A stretch of DNA of 64,000 bases from Rhopalosiphum padi (lineage: Eukaryota; Arthropoda; Insecta; Hemiptera; Aphididae): NCBI RefSeq assembly GCF_020882245.1, contig NC_083598.1, positions 14,563,178 through 14,627,177 on the forward strand, in the 5' to 3' direction. The translations under genes were made by a program, and so were the position numbers. Under the pieces are notes generated by a model, which saw only the letters and a program-made list of their open reading frames with translations, searched no databases and had not been told where the DNA came from. Within the stretch, counting starts at the first letter, position 1, and every line of letters begins with the position of its first letter. This document shows positions 24,750 through 36,669 of this stretch, piece by piece.

Positions 24750-24989
24750 GATAGTAACGTGAAATTAGATTTTTTTTTACCAGATTGATTGTGACCTTTT
24801 TTTATTTATTGATTATAACCTATCAATGGTCAACGTTTTTCTTTGAAATCATACAATTTTTATTCAATCATGATATTCCACGTTACTCTGGTTCATTCCA
24901 TAAATATTAAATACAATACTACTAGAGGCACTCAAAAACAAAATGTAACATATTCATATAAATCCGGTGGAAAATACTGTTTTTTTTTT

Positions 24990-25015
24990 AAGAAGAAGAA
25001 GAAGAAGAAGAAGAA
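24990..25015. repeat. (AAG)8 microsatellite
   Basis: Uninterrupted AAG trinucleotide repeat after a run of T. Confidence 0.95.
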
Positions 25016-25741
25016 ATCATTATTATGTTGTAGGTGCATAAATAATAAGTTTAACTTTTCAACTGAATTCCTATTTTGTAAATTGTATTTAATATAAATG
25101 CTTTACTCTTTTTAGGAACCCGAATAACTTGATAAATATAAAAGGCTACGTGTTTGATCAATGAAAATGTTTTACAAGTAATTTATGTTCTTTAAACGTT
25201 ATTTATTGTGATTAATTAAAGCATTAAATAAACTTGAAAAATGAATAACTATTATCATGACTTACATTTTGTTATTTATATTTTAAAATAATAATAAATG
25301 TTATAGTTTTATCCTCTTAAAATCGATAATATAATTTGTTTAAAAATATATATATATATATTATCTATACATTTCATTATTTCAGTTAACTAATTATAAT
25401 AATATTAAGATAATATTAATATCAGGACACGTAACGTATAGAATGTACACATACCATTGTTAAGAATAACATTATATTTTACCTAATATAGAATGCAAAA
25501 GGCACGTTTCGAATAATTTACAATATGAGACGCCGACGACATGTCGACATTGTATTATATTATTAGTACAATACGCACGACAGAGCGAGTAGTTCGCATC
25601 CTTTCATTCGAATAATATCGTATTAAATTTCTGAATAATCGAAAGTTCGATGCATAATAATATAAGAACAACGCACTAGTTATAAATGTATAATATGATA
25701 TACACCAATCATCGTTGACTCGAAGCGCCGATAGCCATTTT

Positions 25742-25829
25742 GTAAGTGGATCGAAGAATCTTAGAGAGAGAGAGAGAATGAAAATAGTGTATTAAAAAAT
25801 TTGAGTTGATTTCAAATGGTTGTATTTAG
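25742..25829 (+). other. Predicted 88-bp intron in the 5' UTR of the 25862 gene
   Basis: GTAAGT at 25742-25747 and TTGTATTTAG ending at 25829 make a canonical GT-AG intron. The upstream exon ends in a CpG-containing stretch (CGAAGCGCCGATAGCC). A GA repeat (25763-25777) lies inside the intron. Confidence 0.35.
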
Positions 25830-25861
25830 ACTTGGCGGCGTATAAACCAAAAAGTATAAAA

Positions 25862-26008
25862 ATGGACAACAATTTAATATGGACAAAAAATATTTGTGAT
25901 TCAGGAAAGCTAAGATTAAATCAACGACGAGAGTCCCTGTCCATAATACTTGATCGTGAGTCTCAATCTACTGGTGAAGTAAACGGTTCACAGTCGTGTT
26001 CATATTGA
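25862..26008 (+). CDS. Hypothetical protein, 48 aa or the first coding exon of a longer gene
   Basis: The ATG has a strong context (AAAAATGG) and lies 32 nt after the predicted acceptor. The spliced 5' leader carries an in-frame stop, so this is the first Met. The translation begins MDNNLIWTKNICDSGKLRLN and continues through QRRESLSIILDRESQS to a stop. It has mixed codon use and no low-complexity runs, unlike most frames here. A GTGAGT donor at 25956-25961 (after IILD, phase 1) could instead end the exon, making this the start of a larger protein. No domain is recognised. It points away from the minus-strand peptide gene at 24467-24750, about 1 kb off, so the two could be divergently transcribed. 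Confidence 0.33.
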   Translation: MDNNLIWTKNICDSGKLRLNQRRESLSIILDRESQSTGEVNGSQSCSY

Positions 26009-26239
26009 AGATTTAAACATCGTCTAGTGTAATAGTTTAAGTGAATATCTACGTAACTATGTATAACTTTATAATTAATATTATCTAACTATCGCGGCCA
26101 TGGTGGTACTAAAACGTGACAAAAAATTTCCCCAACATTTTTGGTACGAATTTTTTTTTTTTAAATAAAAGAGCACTATTGATATAATAATAGTCCGACG
26201 ACAGAATGCGCCCCTATTACATTCCCGTAGGCCCCTGGG

Positions 26240-26590
26240 ACTTACCACCCCCTTAATCCGAGCACACGATTTGCGGTGGCACCACGTCACGATATATTAT
26301 TATAGACCCCACGGACGGGTTAAGTCGGGTCGGTTAGGGTTAACCAACGCCGCCGTCCGTTTTGAGCGGCGTTTACGCCCGGACGCGCCTCCGCAGCCCG
26401 CGGACCCTCATCGCGTGCTCGACCTTTTACCGCCGGATAATGCGATAGCCTCCGACTTACGGCAGTGGCGGCAGTTCACTCCGAATGCGCCAAGTCCACC
26501 GGAACGATGATGGGGGCACTGGAGCGCATTTACTACGACAGCACACATGCGTGGTGGTTACGTAGTCACGAGTTTGGAGCCATAGTAAGT
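26240..26590. promoter_or_regulatory. CpG-rich block with outward-facing splice donors: candidate bidirectional promoter and first exons
   Basis: GC rises to well over half with dense CpG (GCGGCGTTTACGCCCGGACG near 26373). At its plus-side edge is GTAAGT (26585-26590); at its minus-side edge is GTAAGT on the other strand (26245-26240). Both are perfect donor hexamers facing away from the centre, as expected if first exons on each strand share one promoter. Neither exon start nor transcription start is visible. Base composition alone could have produced the block. Confidence 0.35.
26507..26584 (+). CDS. Candidate first coding exon, 26 codons (partial)
   Basis: From tandem ATG codons at 26507 and 26510 the frame reads MMGALERIYYDSTHAWWLRS and six more residues, reaching GTAAGT in phase 0. 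It sits in the CpG-rich block, where a first exon would be expected. No family can be named from 26 residues. The alternative is a chance frame in GC-rich promoter DNA. It could be an alternative start for the gene beginning at 25862 or a separate gene. Confidence 0.22.
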
Positions 26591-26599
26591 TTTATCGAG

Positions 26600-27750
26600 A
26601 CCGATACGGCTCGTCGTCGGTTTCCGCGTGGGATAAAGACCGATGATTTCCAGATACGAATAAGTCAAAGATAATATTTAAAAACTATTTAACGATAGTA
26701 TTCTTAATATTATATTATTGTGCATTTATTTAAATACGTTTACACAAATATTTTGCGAGACTGTTAACGGCACATAATAATTATTATGAAATATTCACGA
26801 TTATTGGTTATTGGCGTTATTGGCGATATCGTAGTATAATTATTTGCAATCGGTCATAATCTGTGTCTTGACGTGTTCGCGCCCCACGTTGTCGCGACAC
26901 TATCGCGTAGCGTGCACATACGTTTTCTTTCTTTCTTTCTTTTTGAGGGTTTATTGGACCTACAAGACCATAATATACCGTCTCGCAAACAAGCTTTTAC
27001 CCTTCCCTAACAAACGCTAGATTTCTCCGATTGGAGCCACTTCCGATATAATAAACAATATTATTATTACTACCAGCACTTCCGTGCATAATATTATGCA
27101 ATTAAATTTGAGTTTGTATTAAAACTGTTGTCCGTTACAAAGGTGTCGTCCCGTCGGGAAGATATATTTCTGTCTGTAGTAATGGAAAAAGTTCGTTGTG
27201 GACAAGTCAAACTACATTGAAATAGGTACCTACGCTTTTGTCGTCAGTTCGGCTAGGTGTCCGTTAAGTCAGGTTTCAATGTATTATTGCAATAACGTGC
27301 CGTGCGCGGCGTCGTCGATCGTAAATCTTTCCCGACTTACATGTGTAATCGACGGACGTTGGACATTCCTCGTCCGAAAGTCAGACCGTTCGCGCGTTTT
27401 GCGTTTATCGATCCACGACCGCGGTCACCCACGTCGAATGGTCATACGCGACACCATATATCCATATATTATTACATATGTATTTGCCACAAGGATACAA
27501 TATACCGATGTACGTCTTAGCATTGATTTATTATACTATGTTGGTGACAGATCGGGGTACGGTTTGATGATTGTCGCGATGGTTTTTATTTTCACGATAT
27601 AAACGTACATGATTTATAATGACACGATCAATAGCAAGATACGTAAAAAGGTTATGCGCATTATATTTTTACTTCGATAAACCGACAATATTATCGAATG
27701 ATAGATGACATAAGTTCTAAACAATGATTACTAAACCAATGAAAACTAAA
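26600..27750. other. Non-coding stretch with a second CpG-richer part at about 27190-27440
   Basis: A (TTTC)n tract lies near 26927-26944. The 27190-27600 part is open in one plus-strand frame for 134 codons, but that frame begins at GTG, not ATG, and resembles no protein family. A GTAAGT donor hexamer on the minus strand lies at 27340-27335. I see no supported gene. Confidence 0.35.
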
Positions 27751-28515
27751 TATAAAATGTGTTCCAGTAAGCACAAAACTCCAGTTTTTCATTAGATAAT
27801 GAACTTCTTCAAATTTTCATTTTCGAAGATTTTAAATAAAATAATTAAAAAGCATAATCATTATTTCCAAATTATTGAGGTTTTTGGTACTTTTTAAGGA
27901 TTGTGCTTTCGCGATACAAACTTATGTTTTATAATTGAGAACCGGCCCTTTTTACTGTAAATTATTAAGTGATATATATATAAATATATTTATTTAAACT
28001 TTGATGTATTGAATTCAAAATTTGAACGAGTAGTTTCTCAGTTATTAAAATACCTATGTTTCTACTAAGGATAATGGTCTTTAAAAATGATTATGTAATA
28101 TTATGTAATATTGAATTTTGGGTTTTATTATAATTGGACTACTTTTACAATTTATAAATGTTGACGAATTAAATAGCCAGTTCTATCTTTTATTTTTAAC
28201 ACTATCTTTAGTGCACAAACTTAAAAAACTTAAAAACCATTAGTAACAATTTTGATTTTAATAAGGCAACATTAAAAAAAAAAGTATACACCGACTAATT
28301 TACAATACAAACTGTGGAGAGGGGGGAGGGTTATTGTTTGGAAAGCAGAACTTGTGTTTCTTCACAGAATACTATCAACAAATAGCACAAAAATATAAGG
28401 AATTTGCAAATAAGATTTTAAAGTATTTTAAAGAATCCAGAAAGAAGATTTTTAATAATTACATTATTATTGAAGATAAAAAGGGAAGTGAGCATGATTG
28501 GTGAATTATCCTATA
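27751..28515. mobile_element. TA-flanked MITE, CAGGGTG family (diverged full-length copy)
   Basis: About 765 bp that can be aligned by eye from end to end with 61028-61783. Shared blocks include TTACTGTAAATTATT against TTACTGTAGATTATT, the GAGTAGTTTCTCAGTTATTAAA region, and a right end AAGTGAGCATGATTGGTGAAT. The terminal bases are mutated (TATCCTATA instead of ACCCTGTA), so this is an old copy. No ORF. Confidence 0.7.
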
Positions 28516-31364
28516 TATTAACGATAATACTCATTGTATTTGTATAATAATTTATTGTATTTTAATTATTGTTTAACCTAACCGTAGTAATTAATTAAGA
28601 CCGCTAAAAATTAACATAGACAGACTTTCTATTGAAATGCACCCATAAGTGGTGTTATTTTGCCTAAATATTGCGCCGTGTTAATATTATTTTATTAGTC
28701 TAATATTATATTTTTCTATAACTTAATTACCTAATAAAATATACTTTTATAACGTTTTAATATATACAACACGCTTTAATGACGTAATAAAATGATAAAC
28801 TACAATTTTAGATAGATTATTGGAGACAACAAATCAACAAATATAAAAGAAAAAGTGATTGGTAGTTTGAAATTTTGACCACATATTTTTTTGGTGTACT
28901 TAACTAGTTTATTATTTTAAAATGTGAATTTTATTTAATTAAAATAAGGTATATTATTAACTGATATACAACTAAAACAATTAAATAATCAAAAGATAAA
29001 GACTTAATACATACTTAAACATGTGGTTACGTTTTACTTTCCTATCATAAATTACTTTTATTTTATATCAATTCTTACAAAAATTAATTTGTTTCGTATA
29101 ATATAATAAGTTTATTATGTATCCTTTAGTTTGGTTCTATTATTAAGTTATTATAAATATCACTTACTATTTTTAACCGAAAAATTTTCTTGAGCGAAAT
29201 CATAATATAAATTTAATAAATATAATTAATATTTTAAATTATAATGTTACATAACATGAAATTCGATTAGTATGAACTCACAGTCAATGTAATGTTTGAA
29301 CGACAAATACAATTTAAAACGACTATAAGTAATGTTTACCACAATCATAATACCTTAATGTATTAAAATTAACGATAGATTAAATAATTATAACGGATAT
29401 AGTGTATTTTACACGTCAAGAAATAATTTTTCATTGCTTTTTAGCAAAAAAGGAACTAATAACTAACATTTTTGAGTGATTTTTTTATCACTTATATGAA
29501 AGCAATTTTTTAAACCATAAAAACTGCCGTCGATCAATATTCTGATTTATCAGTTCAATGATTTGATGTAAAATATAAAAATAAAATTTGAACATACGTA
29601 TTACAGATAACGCCTATCATGGTTTACAGCTTACAACTTTTGAACTCGTGATTTATTACAATGGCAGTCCGCAGTCATGTACACATTTTAACATTCAGCT
29701 GAAACCATGCGTTATACGATAAGTATCCAATATATTATGATGAATAATATTAAGTTTAATAGATAGCATTAAAAATATGTTATTATTTTTTGCTATACAA
29801 AATATATATGCAATTTGTCAATATTAAAAAATGTATAAAAACTGTAATAACTTTTTTATTTTTTATTGGAAAACAGCGAGGTTTATATCTATAGCTAAAT
29901 ATTGTGTTATAGAAATAAATCTAAAAAATTAGAAAATTAAAACATTTTCAAGTATCAAAAACTGAAATTAATTCAATTTAATACATATTATTGTCTACAA
30001 TATGTTGATACATGTACTAATATGTTTCATTTTAGCAATACTAAACAAATATTATTTTGTTAAATTTGTTTCTCAATAAAGCACTAATACATTATTGATA
30101 TTGATTTATTTTTAAAGAAACTTATCTTGATATTTATTAATATTTAAATGTTTGTGTAGAAGTTAATATTTGAACTGTCTTCTTTTTTTATAGATATATT
30201 TTAGGGCTACAAATGAATAGAATAATACATTTTTTATACATAGTGGCTTTACTAACAAATAAATACTATTGTTACATTACTTTATAACTGTTAACCTTCA
30301 TTCCATATTTTCTCTAATATGAGAATATGTATATTGTTAAGTATATTTTTCTATGAAAATAATGGGTTTCTACTAAAAATTCTTTTTTTTAATTTATATA
30401 AGTTGAATTCATAAAAAATGAGAATAATAGTTATGCTATTTAGGATAACAATTAAATTTAAGACTTAGCATTATAGTTTTTATCTTAAGTCTTAAAACTT
30501 AATTTTTCTTTTATCACAATACAAAGGATTAAGTTCTTTGCATTCTCATAAATTGTATTACTATACAAAACAAATATAGAATTATAAAGCTACCTTTTGA
30601 ACTTTCTAGTAACATTTTCATATCGTTTTTGCTTAAACTAGGTAGCTTATTATAATAACACATAATTGTCAACTGATACAATATTAGAAACAAATAGGTA
30701 TACTGCAAATTTAACTTGAATTGAATTATATACATACTTAAATTAGGTATAACCGAGTACAAAAAAAAAATAATGTAACATACGTATACGTATGTTATAA
30801 TGGAAAAACATTTTTACTATTTATATTTTAATTATGATTTATACTTAAATTTAACTTAAATAAATGCTATCATCATATATACATACTATGTATGTTTTAT
30901 TAACATGTCTATTATAGAATTATAATTAAATTGAACAAAAAAAACTTAACCTAATTTGTTTTTAATATGAATTAAAGTACCTGATTTGAGTTATAACCTC
31001 TTTATTTGTTCATAATATTATTACTAATATATAGTTGGAGAATCCATATAATCCTTGCTTTTTTTTTAAATTATTACACATATATTTTGTAAATAAATAT
31101 ATAATATGATGGCTGGTTAAAAACTAAAATATTTACGATCCTAAAATTAAAATGTTGATTTTATTAGAGCATGCTTTATCAAGTTGATATATAACTTACT
31201 ATATAGAATTTTACATATTATAAATGTAAATTATACTATTTACAATTTATAAGATGTTTATCTACATACTAATGATACATATATATTATATATAGGCATA
31301 TGTATGTAAGCACAATAACTAAAATATTTAAAACTAATTTCTGATAAAATTGTTTAAATTAAAG
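28516..31364. other. AT-rich non-coding stretch
   Basis: About 2.8 kb, very AT-rich, with no credible ORF, transposon terminus or RNA gene seen. Confidence 0.5.
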
Positions 31365-31430
31365 TAAACATCTTGAGGGGGCTACAAAAGTTTCTGTGAC
31401 AGCTGTAGTCCCCATAACCCCGTGCCATTG
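31365..31430 (-). mobile_element. Possible solo hAT end with GC-rich stem-loop
   Basis: GGGGGCTACA (from about 31375) and TGTAGTCCCC (near 31405) can pair at 9 of 10 positions. The segment ends AACCCCGTGCCATTG, which read on the other strand resembles hAT ends starting CAGTGGCACGGGG. No matching second end was found within about 1 kb, so this is a fragment at best. Confidence 0.35.
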
Positions 31431-31452
31431 ATTAAATATATATTTAATCAAT
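31427..31452. repeat. Perfect 26-bp palindrome
   Basis: ATTGATTAAATAT followed directly by its exact reverse complement, with no loop. It abuts the possible hAT end, so it may be a target-site scar or a binding site for a dimeric protein. Neither is shown. Confidence 0.9.
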
Positions 31453-33885
31453 GCATATACATACTACGCCCGAAATATCAAGTAAAAGTATTTGGGAGGA
31501 AATGAAAATGTAGCAGGTATACAAGATGGAGTATTGCTATACGACAATACAGTGTGCTGCGTGAAATATTAAGGCATTTAATGTCTACGAATTATACCCA
31601 GTTTACCAAAGAGCTATCAACATTGGTGTAGTTTTAAAATTTTTGATTATAATTAAAAATTAGTAAAGCAACACATTTTTTTAAGTACTTTTGGACTAGA
31701 TTTCCCTAAAAATATGTAATATTGTTATAAATTTAACAAAATGAATAGCATAAGTTAGATTTTATTCTCTTTTGTAATCATTTAACCATGCTCATAATTA
31801 ATGTATCTCGATATTAAATTAATTACTTTAACGAATAGTTAATATAAGTAATTAAATTGAACAATATTAATATAATTAATACCAAACGAAATATTTTGAT
31901 TAAATTGTTTATTGAGAGCGTTGTAAACTTGTAATCAAATTAATATCCCGTGAAATTTAAATAATAAATATTTACTTGAAATTGTATAAGCGAACATTTT
32001 AGACAAATTTATTTTTGTCTTTGAATCTGGTTAAGTTTTAATACCTTTCTCATTTATTAATAAACTACTTTTTTATTTTTGTCGAGCAATGTTGAATTTT
32101 TATTCAATAAAATTCATTTATCATTAAATATCTTATAGTTTTAATTAATCAACATTAGTTTTCATACAATTTATTCAAAATAATTTAATTAATACATAAT
32201 ATTATTACTGATATTTTAAATTATATTTATCATTTAAATTTTTTACAAATTGTCGTTGCTAATACCAGCTTATAAAGTTAAAATGTTAAAATATATACTA
32301 TATATCAATATCATACTAAAAGATTATTCAATAATAATATATAATATATAATTATATTATAGTCAAAACTACTCTTTGGAATTTTTAATTAGGTATTTAC
32401 ATTAATGTTTTCAAAATAACTAGTGATTAATCACTGAATTTATTATTTCAGGAATATTTATTTTGAATTTTATTTCAATCAAATTTGCTTTGATTAATAT
32501 ATAATATAAATTATATTTAATTTACACGTGTAAACAAAATAATTTGAATATGACGTATATTTATATTTTTTTTATGTACGTACGAATCACAAATTAAATA
32601 ACATTTCTATATACACGTAAAATCACAGATATTAATACAAAATTTCACTAAACTTATACGCATGTTTTATTTTATAATTTATGAAATTTACTAACCTTAG
32701 GAAGAAACTTGTTAACTCATAAAATATGTGCTCAGTTGTGGCGTATTTGATCTGTTATCCTGTTGTTCTTTTAGGTCTTGAATAATTAAAATTCAAACTG
32801 AAAGTTTTTAAACATTTCGAATTTCCGTTTTAACGTTTAAAGCACAGTATACCAGCAAAAGTTTCCATTTAAACTTAAAAAAAAAGCAAAATCAAAATAT
32901 ATAATAAAACACGATGGTTGCAAAGTGCTATAAATTACAGATAAATTAACTTACAGTGCACAATAGTGCATCGTGATTCCTGAAACGGAAATTTTATATA
33001 GTTTGGAAGTTATAACCAAACCTACCTGAAGTATTCATATGTAGTACATATATAATTCGTATTTGATGTTTTCGAACAACTATAACTTTTGATGTTTGCT
33101 TTGCAATCGGTTGACTTACAAACAATGTTTGTACATTGTGTAAACATTTCCATAGGTGGCAACCGACAAGTGCCCGGATGGCCAAATATTACCCATACAT
33201 TTAATAGGGGATGAGTATTGGTACATCACTCACCACTATATGTCATCAAAACGATTTCTTTTTTTTAACTGAAGTTTATTTTACTTTTTTACTTTCTTAC
33301 TATCCTTGTGGAGTATACTAAGAGCCTGAGAACACTGTTATGAATATGATTACAATGATTATATACTCTTAAAAAGTCAAAATACTCGATATAAAAATTG
33401 AACTTACAAATGGGAAACATGCAAAATAAACTTTAAAAAAAAATATTTAAATTTATTTTTGTATTTATTCTCTAAATTTTTTTTTATATCATAATTGGTG
33501 TATACCTGTATAATATGGTACATTACAATGTTATAATATGGTAGATATAAGGTGGGACAAATTACTCGGATATTAAATACCCGCTGTGCCTTTACTGTTA
33601 ATATAAAAATGAAAAGATAAAATATAATTTGTACATCATCAAAGAACATTAGCAGGAACATAAAAAATACCAAGTTTTTGTAATTTAAATCTTCAGAAAA
33701 ACCGTCTAAATTTGTAGTCTTTTGTCTTTTAGTCTTTTGATTGTAAAATATAATTATAGTTATGAAATATACGAGTGTTTTCTATAAATTCGAAATGATT
33801 CCAATTTTAATTTTGACATTTATGACGAGTAAATATCAAAAAAAAAATCAACAAAATTCTTTCATTCTATTCGTATATGACAATA
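31453..33885. other. AT-rich non-coding stretch
   Basis: No supported coding or repeat features. A GTAAGT donor-like hexamer on the minus strand near 33115 has only an 11-codon frame before it. Confidence 0.45.
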
Positions 33886-34480
33886 TGCGTATAAATAGCA
33901 CTAAAAACCATAAATACGTAAATTGTTTCGTATGCGGGAAGTGTGAAATAAATTCGTATCACACCGTTAATGTTCTTAGACTTAATAAAACAAAAAATTT
34001 GCTTTTGTTAGAACATCCGAGCCCTGCGTCATCACAAAGTTGTTATAAGGGAAAGATAGGAGTGGACGATAAGGCAATGAGAAGGTAGAACGAAGTGAAT
34101 ATGTCATCCAAGGTATATAATATATTGTGTTCACGACGAGAACATGGGGGTAAGGTGCAGCTGCTAGCAGCGGTTATACTCGGCTAACCCGGCGATTAAC
34201 TGTTGCACTTCTTGTATACACGCCCCCTCGAGCATTTGTATTTCTCAGGACGCCAGTATACGTTGGATTTACACAGCCACCCGCACTTCCGTTTCCGTTC
34301 TCCCGTTATTATACCACCGCGTGCTGCTTCTTGTTTTGTCGGATTACTACGACTATATAATAACAGCATAGTAGTGCGCACAGCCTCCGGTGGTAAAAGC
34401 GCAACGATGATGAATAATTGTTATATACGGTGCACGTTAGATTTGTTTACTACGCGGTACACCTACGCATTGATTTTTCG
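33886..34480. other. GC-enriched patch with overlapping short ORFs, no supported gene
   Basis: GC is higher than in the flanks, notably at 34140-34440. A 108-codon ATG frame (33762-34088, plus) enters it and a 93-codon plus-strand frame crosses its right half. Their translations overlap in competing frames and match nothing I know. A promoter or untranslated exon is possible but unproven. Confidence 0.3.
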
Positions 34481-34484
34481 CTAA

Positions 34485-36560
34485 CATTGTACCTAATGAA
34501 CAAATATTATAAAATTTTCTTTAACCTCGAAGAACGTTTCTTTAGTATATTATTATGTTTATGTACAACAGTACAACACAATATGTCATCATACCCAAAA
34601 TTATATTACGTTGGTTCACCAATCATATAGTTAGAAATCGTTATACTGTATACAAATGTAGTGTGTACAAAACTACAAATACATTGCAGTCATTCGAGTA
34701 TAAAATACAAAAAGTATTAATTGTTATTCCAACAATAATTACAAATGAGAGTTATTGATGTTCATACTGTGAACTATTACAATTTTAAAGTATATAATTG
34801 TGGGCCACTCACAATGTATGAAATAATAAAAAAAAACATTATATAATATGAATTTTGTAGTTAAATCAATTATTTAGTTGTCTTAAAAAAAATAAAAGTC
34901 TAAAACTAATCAATGGCACTAAAATTTAATTGTCATTAAATAAAAAATACTTTGTATAATAGAGTTTAATGTCTTAATGGATACTGAAAAACTCCTCCTC
35001 GACTCGGTCGATGACCATAAACAAATACATGAAATGCATGTATCAGTACACTATTAAATGCAAATTATGTTTTATAATATGATATATCGATTAACATAGA
35101 AAATAATTTATTGTATTTGCTATCCACTATTGTGTTCAATAATTATTTGATTATTTATCATTTCTAGATAAAATGAATAGACATAATATTATTCAAAAAT
35201 ACGCATTAAAATATTAATACTGCATTTTTTAAATTATAGAGAATATACATTTACAGGTTTTAGTATAGGTACATTGTATTTTAAAAATAACAATTATTTA
35301 GTTATTCAACATTTAGAATTTCAGTAATAGTATGAAACGTTGACCTGACTGAAAAATAATAATTCTCCGATTTATTCTTTAGTCTCTTTTTTGTGCTATA
35401 TATAAATGGAGATTTATATTCTCTCATCAAACCGCTATCACCTACTACCTACACCCAAACAAACGAAACAATCCTAATCTGAATTTAGACCCATAATTCT
35501 GGGAAAATACCACCAAAATCTGTGGGGTAAAATGAAAATACATAAAGAATACTTATCAAAGTTTTTAGTCACACGTTTTAACATGCCTAGTTGTAAGTTT
35601 CTAGGTTCCTAAATCCCTAAGTACTATTTCATACCAGAAATTTGTGCATGAATTGACTATTATATTCATGCAGAATCAATGACAGTGAAAATTATCTTGC
35701 ATATATCAATAAGGCGTGGATTAATCAGCAATATTGTGCATGGACCATGAATACGACTAGTAACAATAGTCATAAATATTAAAATATCCGATGGTGAAAT
35801 TTTTTTTTATTAAAATATATTATTTACAATATATTTAAGTAATTTAACATATATATTTAACAACATGATATAGATGTCAATGATGAAACTTAGAAAAAGT
35901 TTAAAATAACATGTCATAAAATAATAATATACACGATTTTATAAAAACGTCAAACTTACTAAAAATTAATGATGGTAGTTTTTTTACGGATTAAATTATT
36001 GATAATAATACAACAAAATTTTACCATAAACATTTTTACAACACATTTGAACAACTATCAATATGTCAATATAATCTATTATGCATAAATATTTACAGCA
36101 TATTATCATTTAAGTAGGCTTCCGCATGCATTTTTCAACTACGGTACTTGCTGTAAATAATTTCGGGCCCTCATTATTAATTAGTATTTATAATATTTTT
36201 AATATAAATTCTAACATTTAATTTTTTATTTTTACAAAAGATACCTAAAATATTAGTTACACAGATATTTTTGCTGTTTTACACGCATACGTGAAGTTAG
36301 CTCTCCGGCTTTGTCAAACTGGTTCCAGATTGGTGTAATTTTTTTTCAACTAATTCGCAACAATTTGTAACAATGATAACAAAAATGTGCAACACATTTT
36401 TTACGGTGATAAGACTTGATCCTAAATTTATGTTTCATTTGTCACATGATGGTTTTCATTTTTGATGTTTTTAAAAACTTAGTATTGTGATTGTATGTGA
36501 TAAAGTATGTGATTGGCACCGGTTATGTGGTTGATGCATGTAGATCATAGTATTCACCGG
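34485..36560. other. AT-rich non-coding stretch
   Basis: No gene, RNA or transposon boundary recognised. Confidence 0.5.
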
Positions 36561-36565
36561 TGAAG

Positions 36566-36666
36566 TACGATTGCGTGCGTTTTACCTTTTTAGGTATACG
36601 ATTGCGTGCAGTGCCAAAATAACAAAGAACATGATTTTAACTATTCAAAGGCGTACGATTGCGCGA
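36566..36666 (+). repeat. Three spaced TACGATTGCGTGC repeats
   Basis: TACGATTGCGTGC occurs exactly at 36566-36578 and 36597-36609, with a variant (TACGATTGCGCGA) at 36654-36666. The motif resembles GGTATACGAATTGCGTAC, found in inverted orientation at the right end of the element at 41894-42758. This may be the subterminal array of a related, degraded transposon. Confidence 0.6.
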
Positions 36667-36669
36667 TAT

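Noticed and set aside
27198..27602. Longest open frame in the window (134 codons, plus strand)
   Set aside because: It begins with GTG, has no recognised domain and lies in CpG-rich DNA where stop codons are rarer. Chance openness explains it better than a eukaryotic gene.
32994..33185. Minus-strand frame with a GTAAGT donor near 33115
   Set aside because: The frame begins at TTG. The only ATG-started piece before the donor is 11 codons, too little to support an exon.
33762..34088. 108-codon ATG frame, plus strand
   Set aside because: AT-rich first half with K/N/F/I-dominated text, competing frames in the second half, and no domain or supporting signals.
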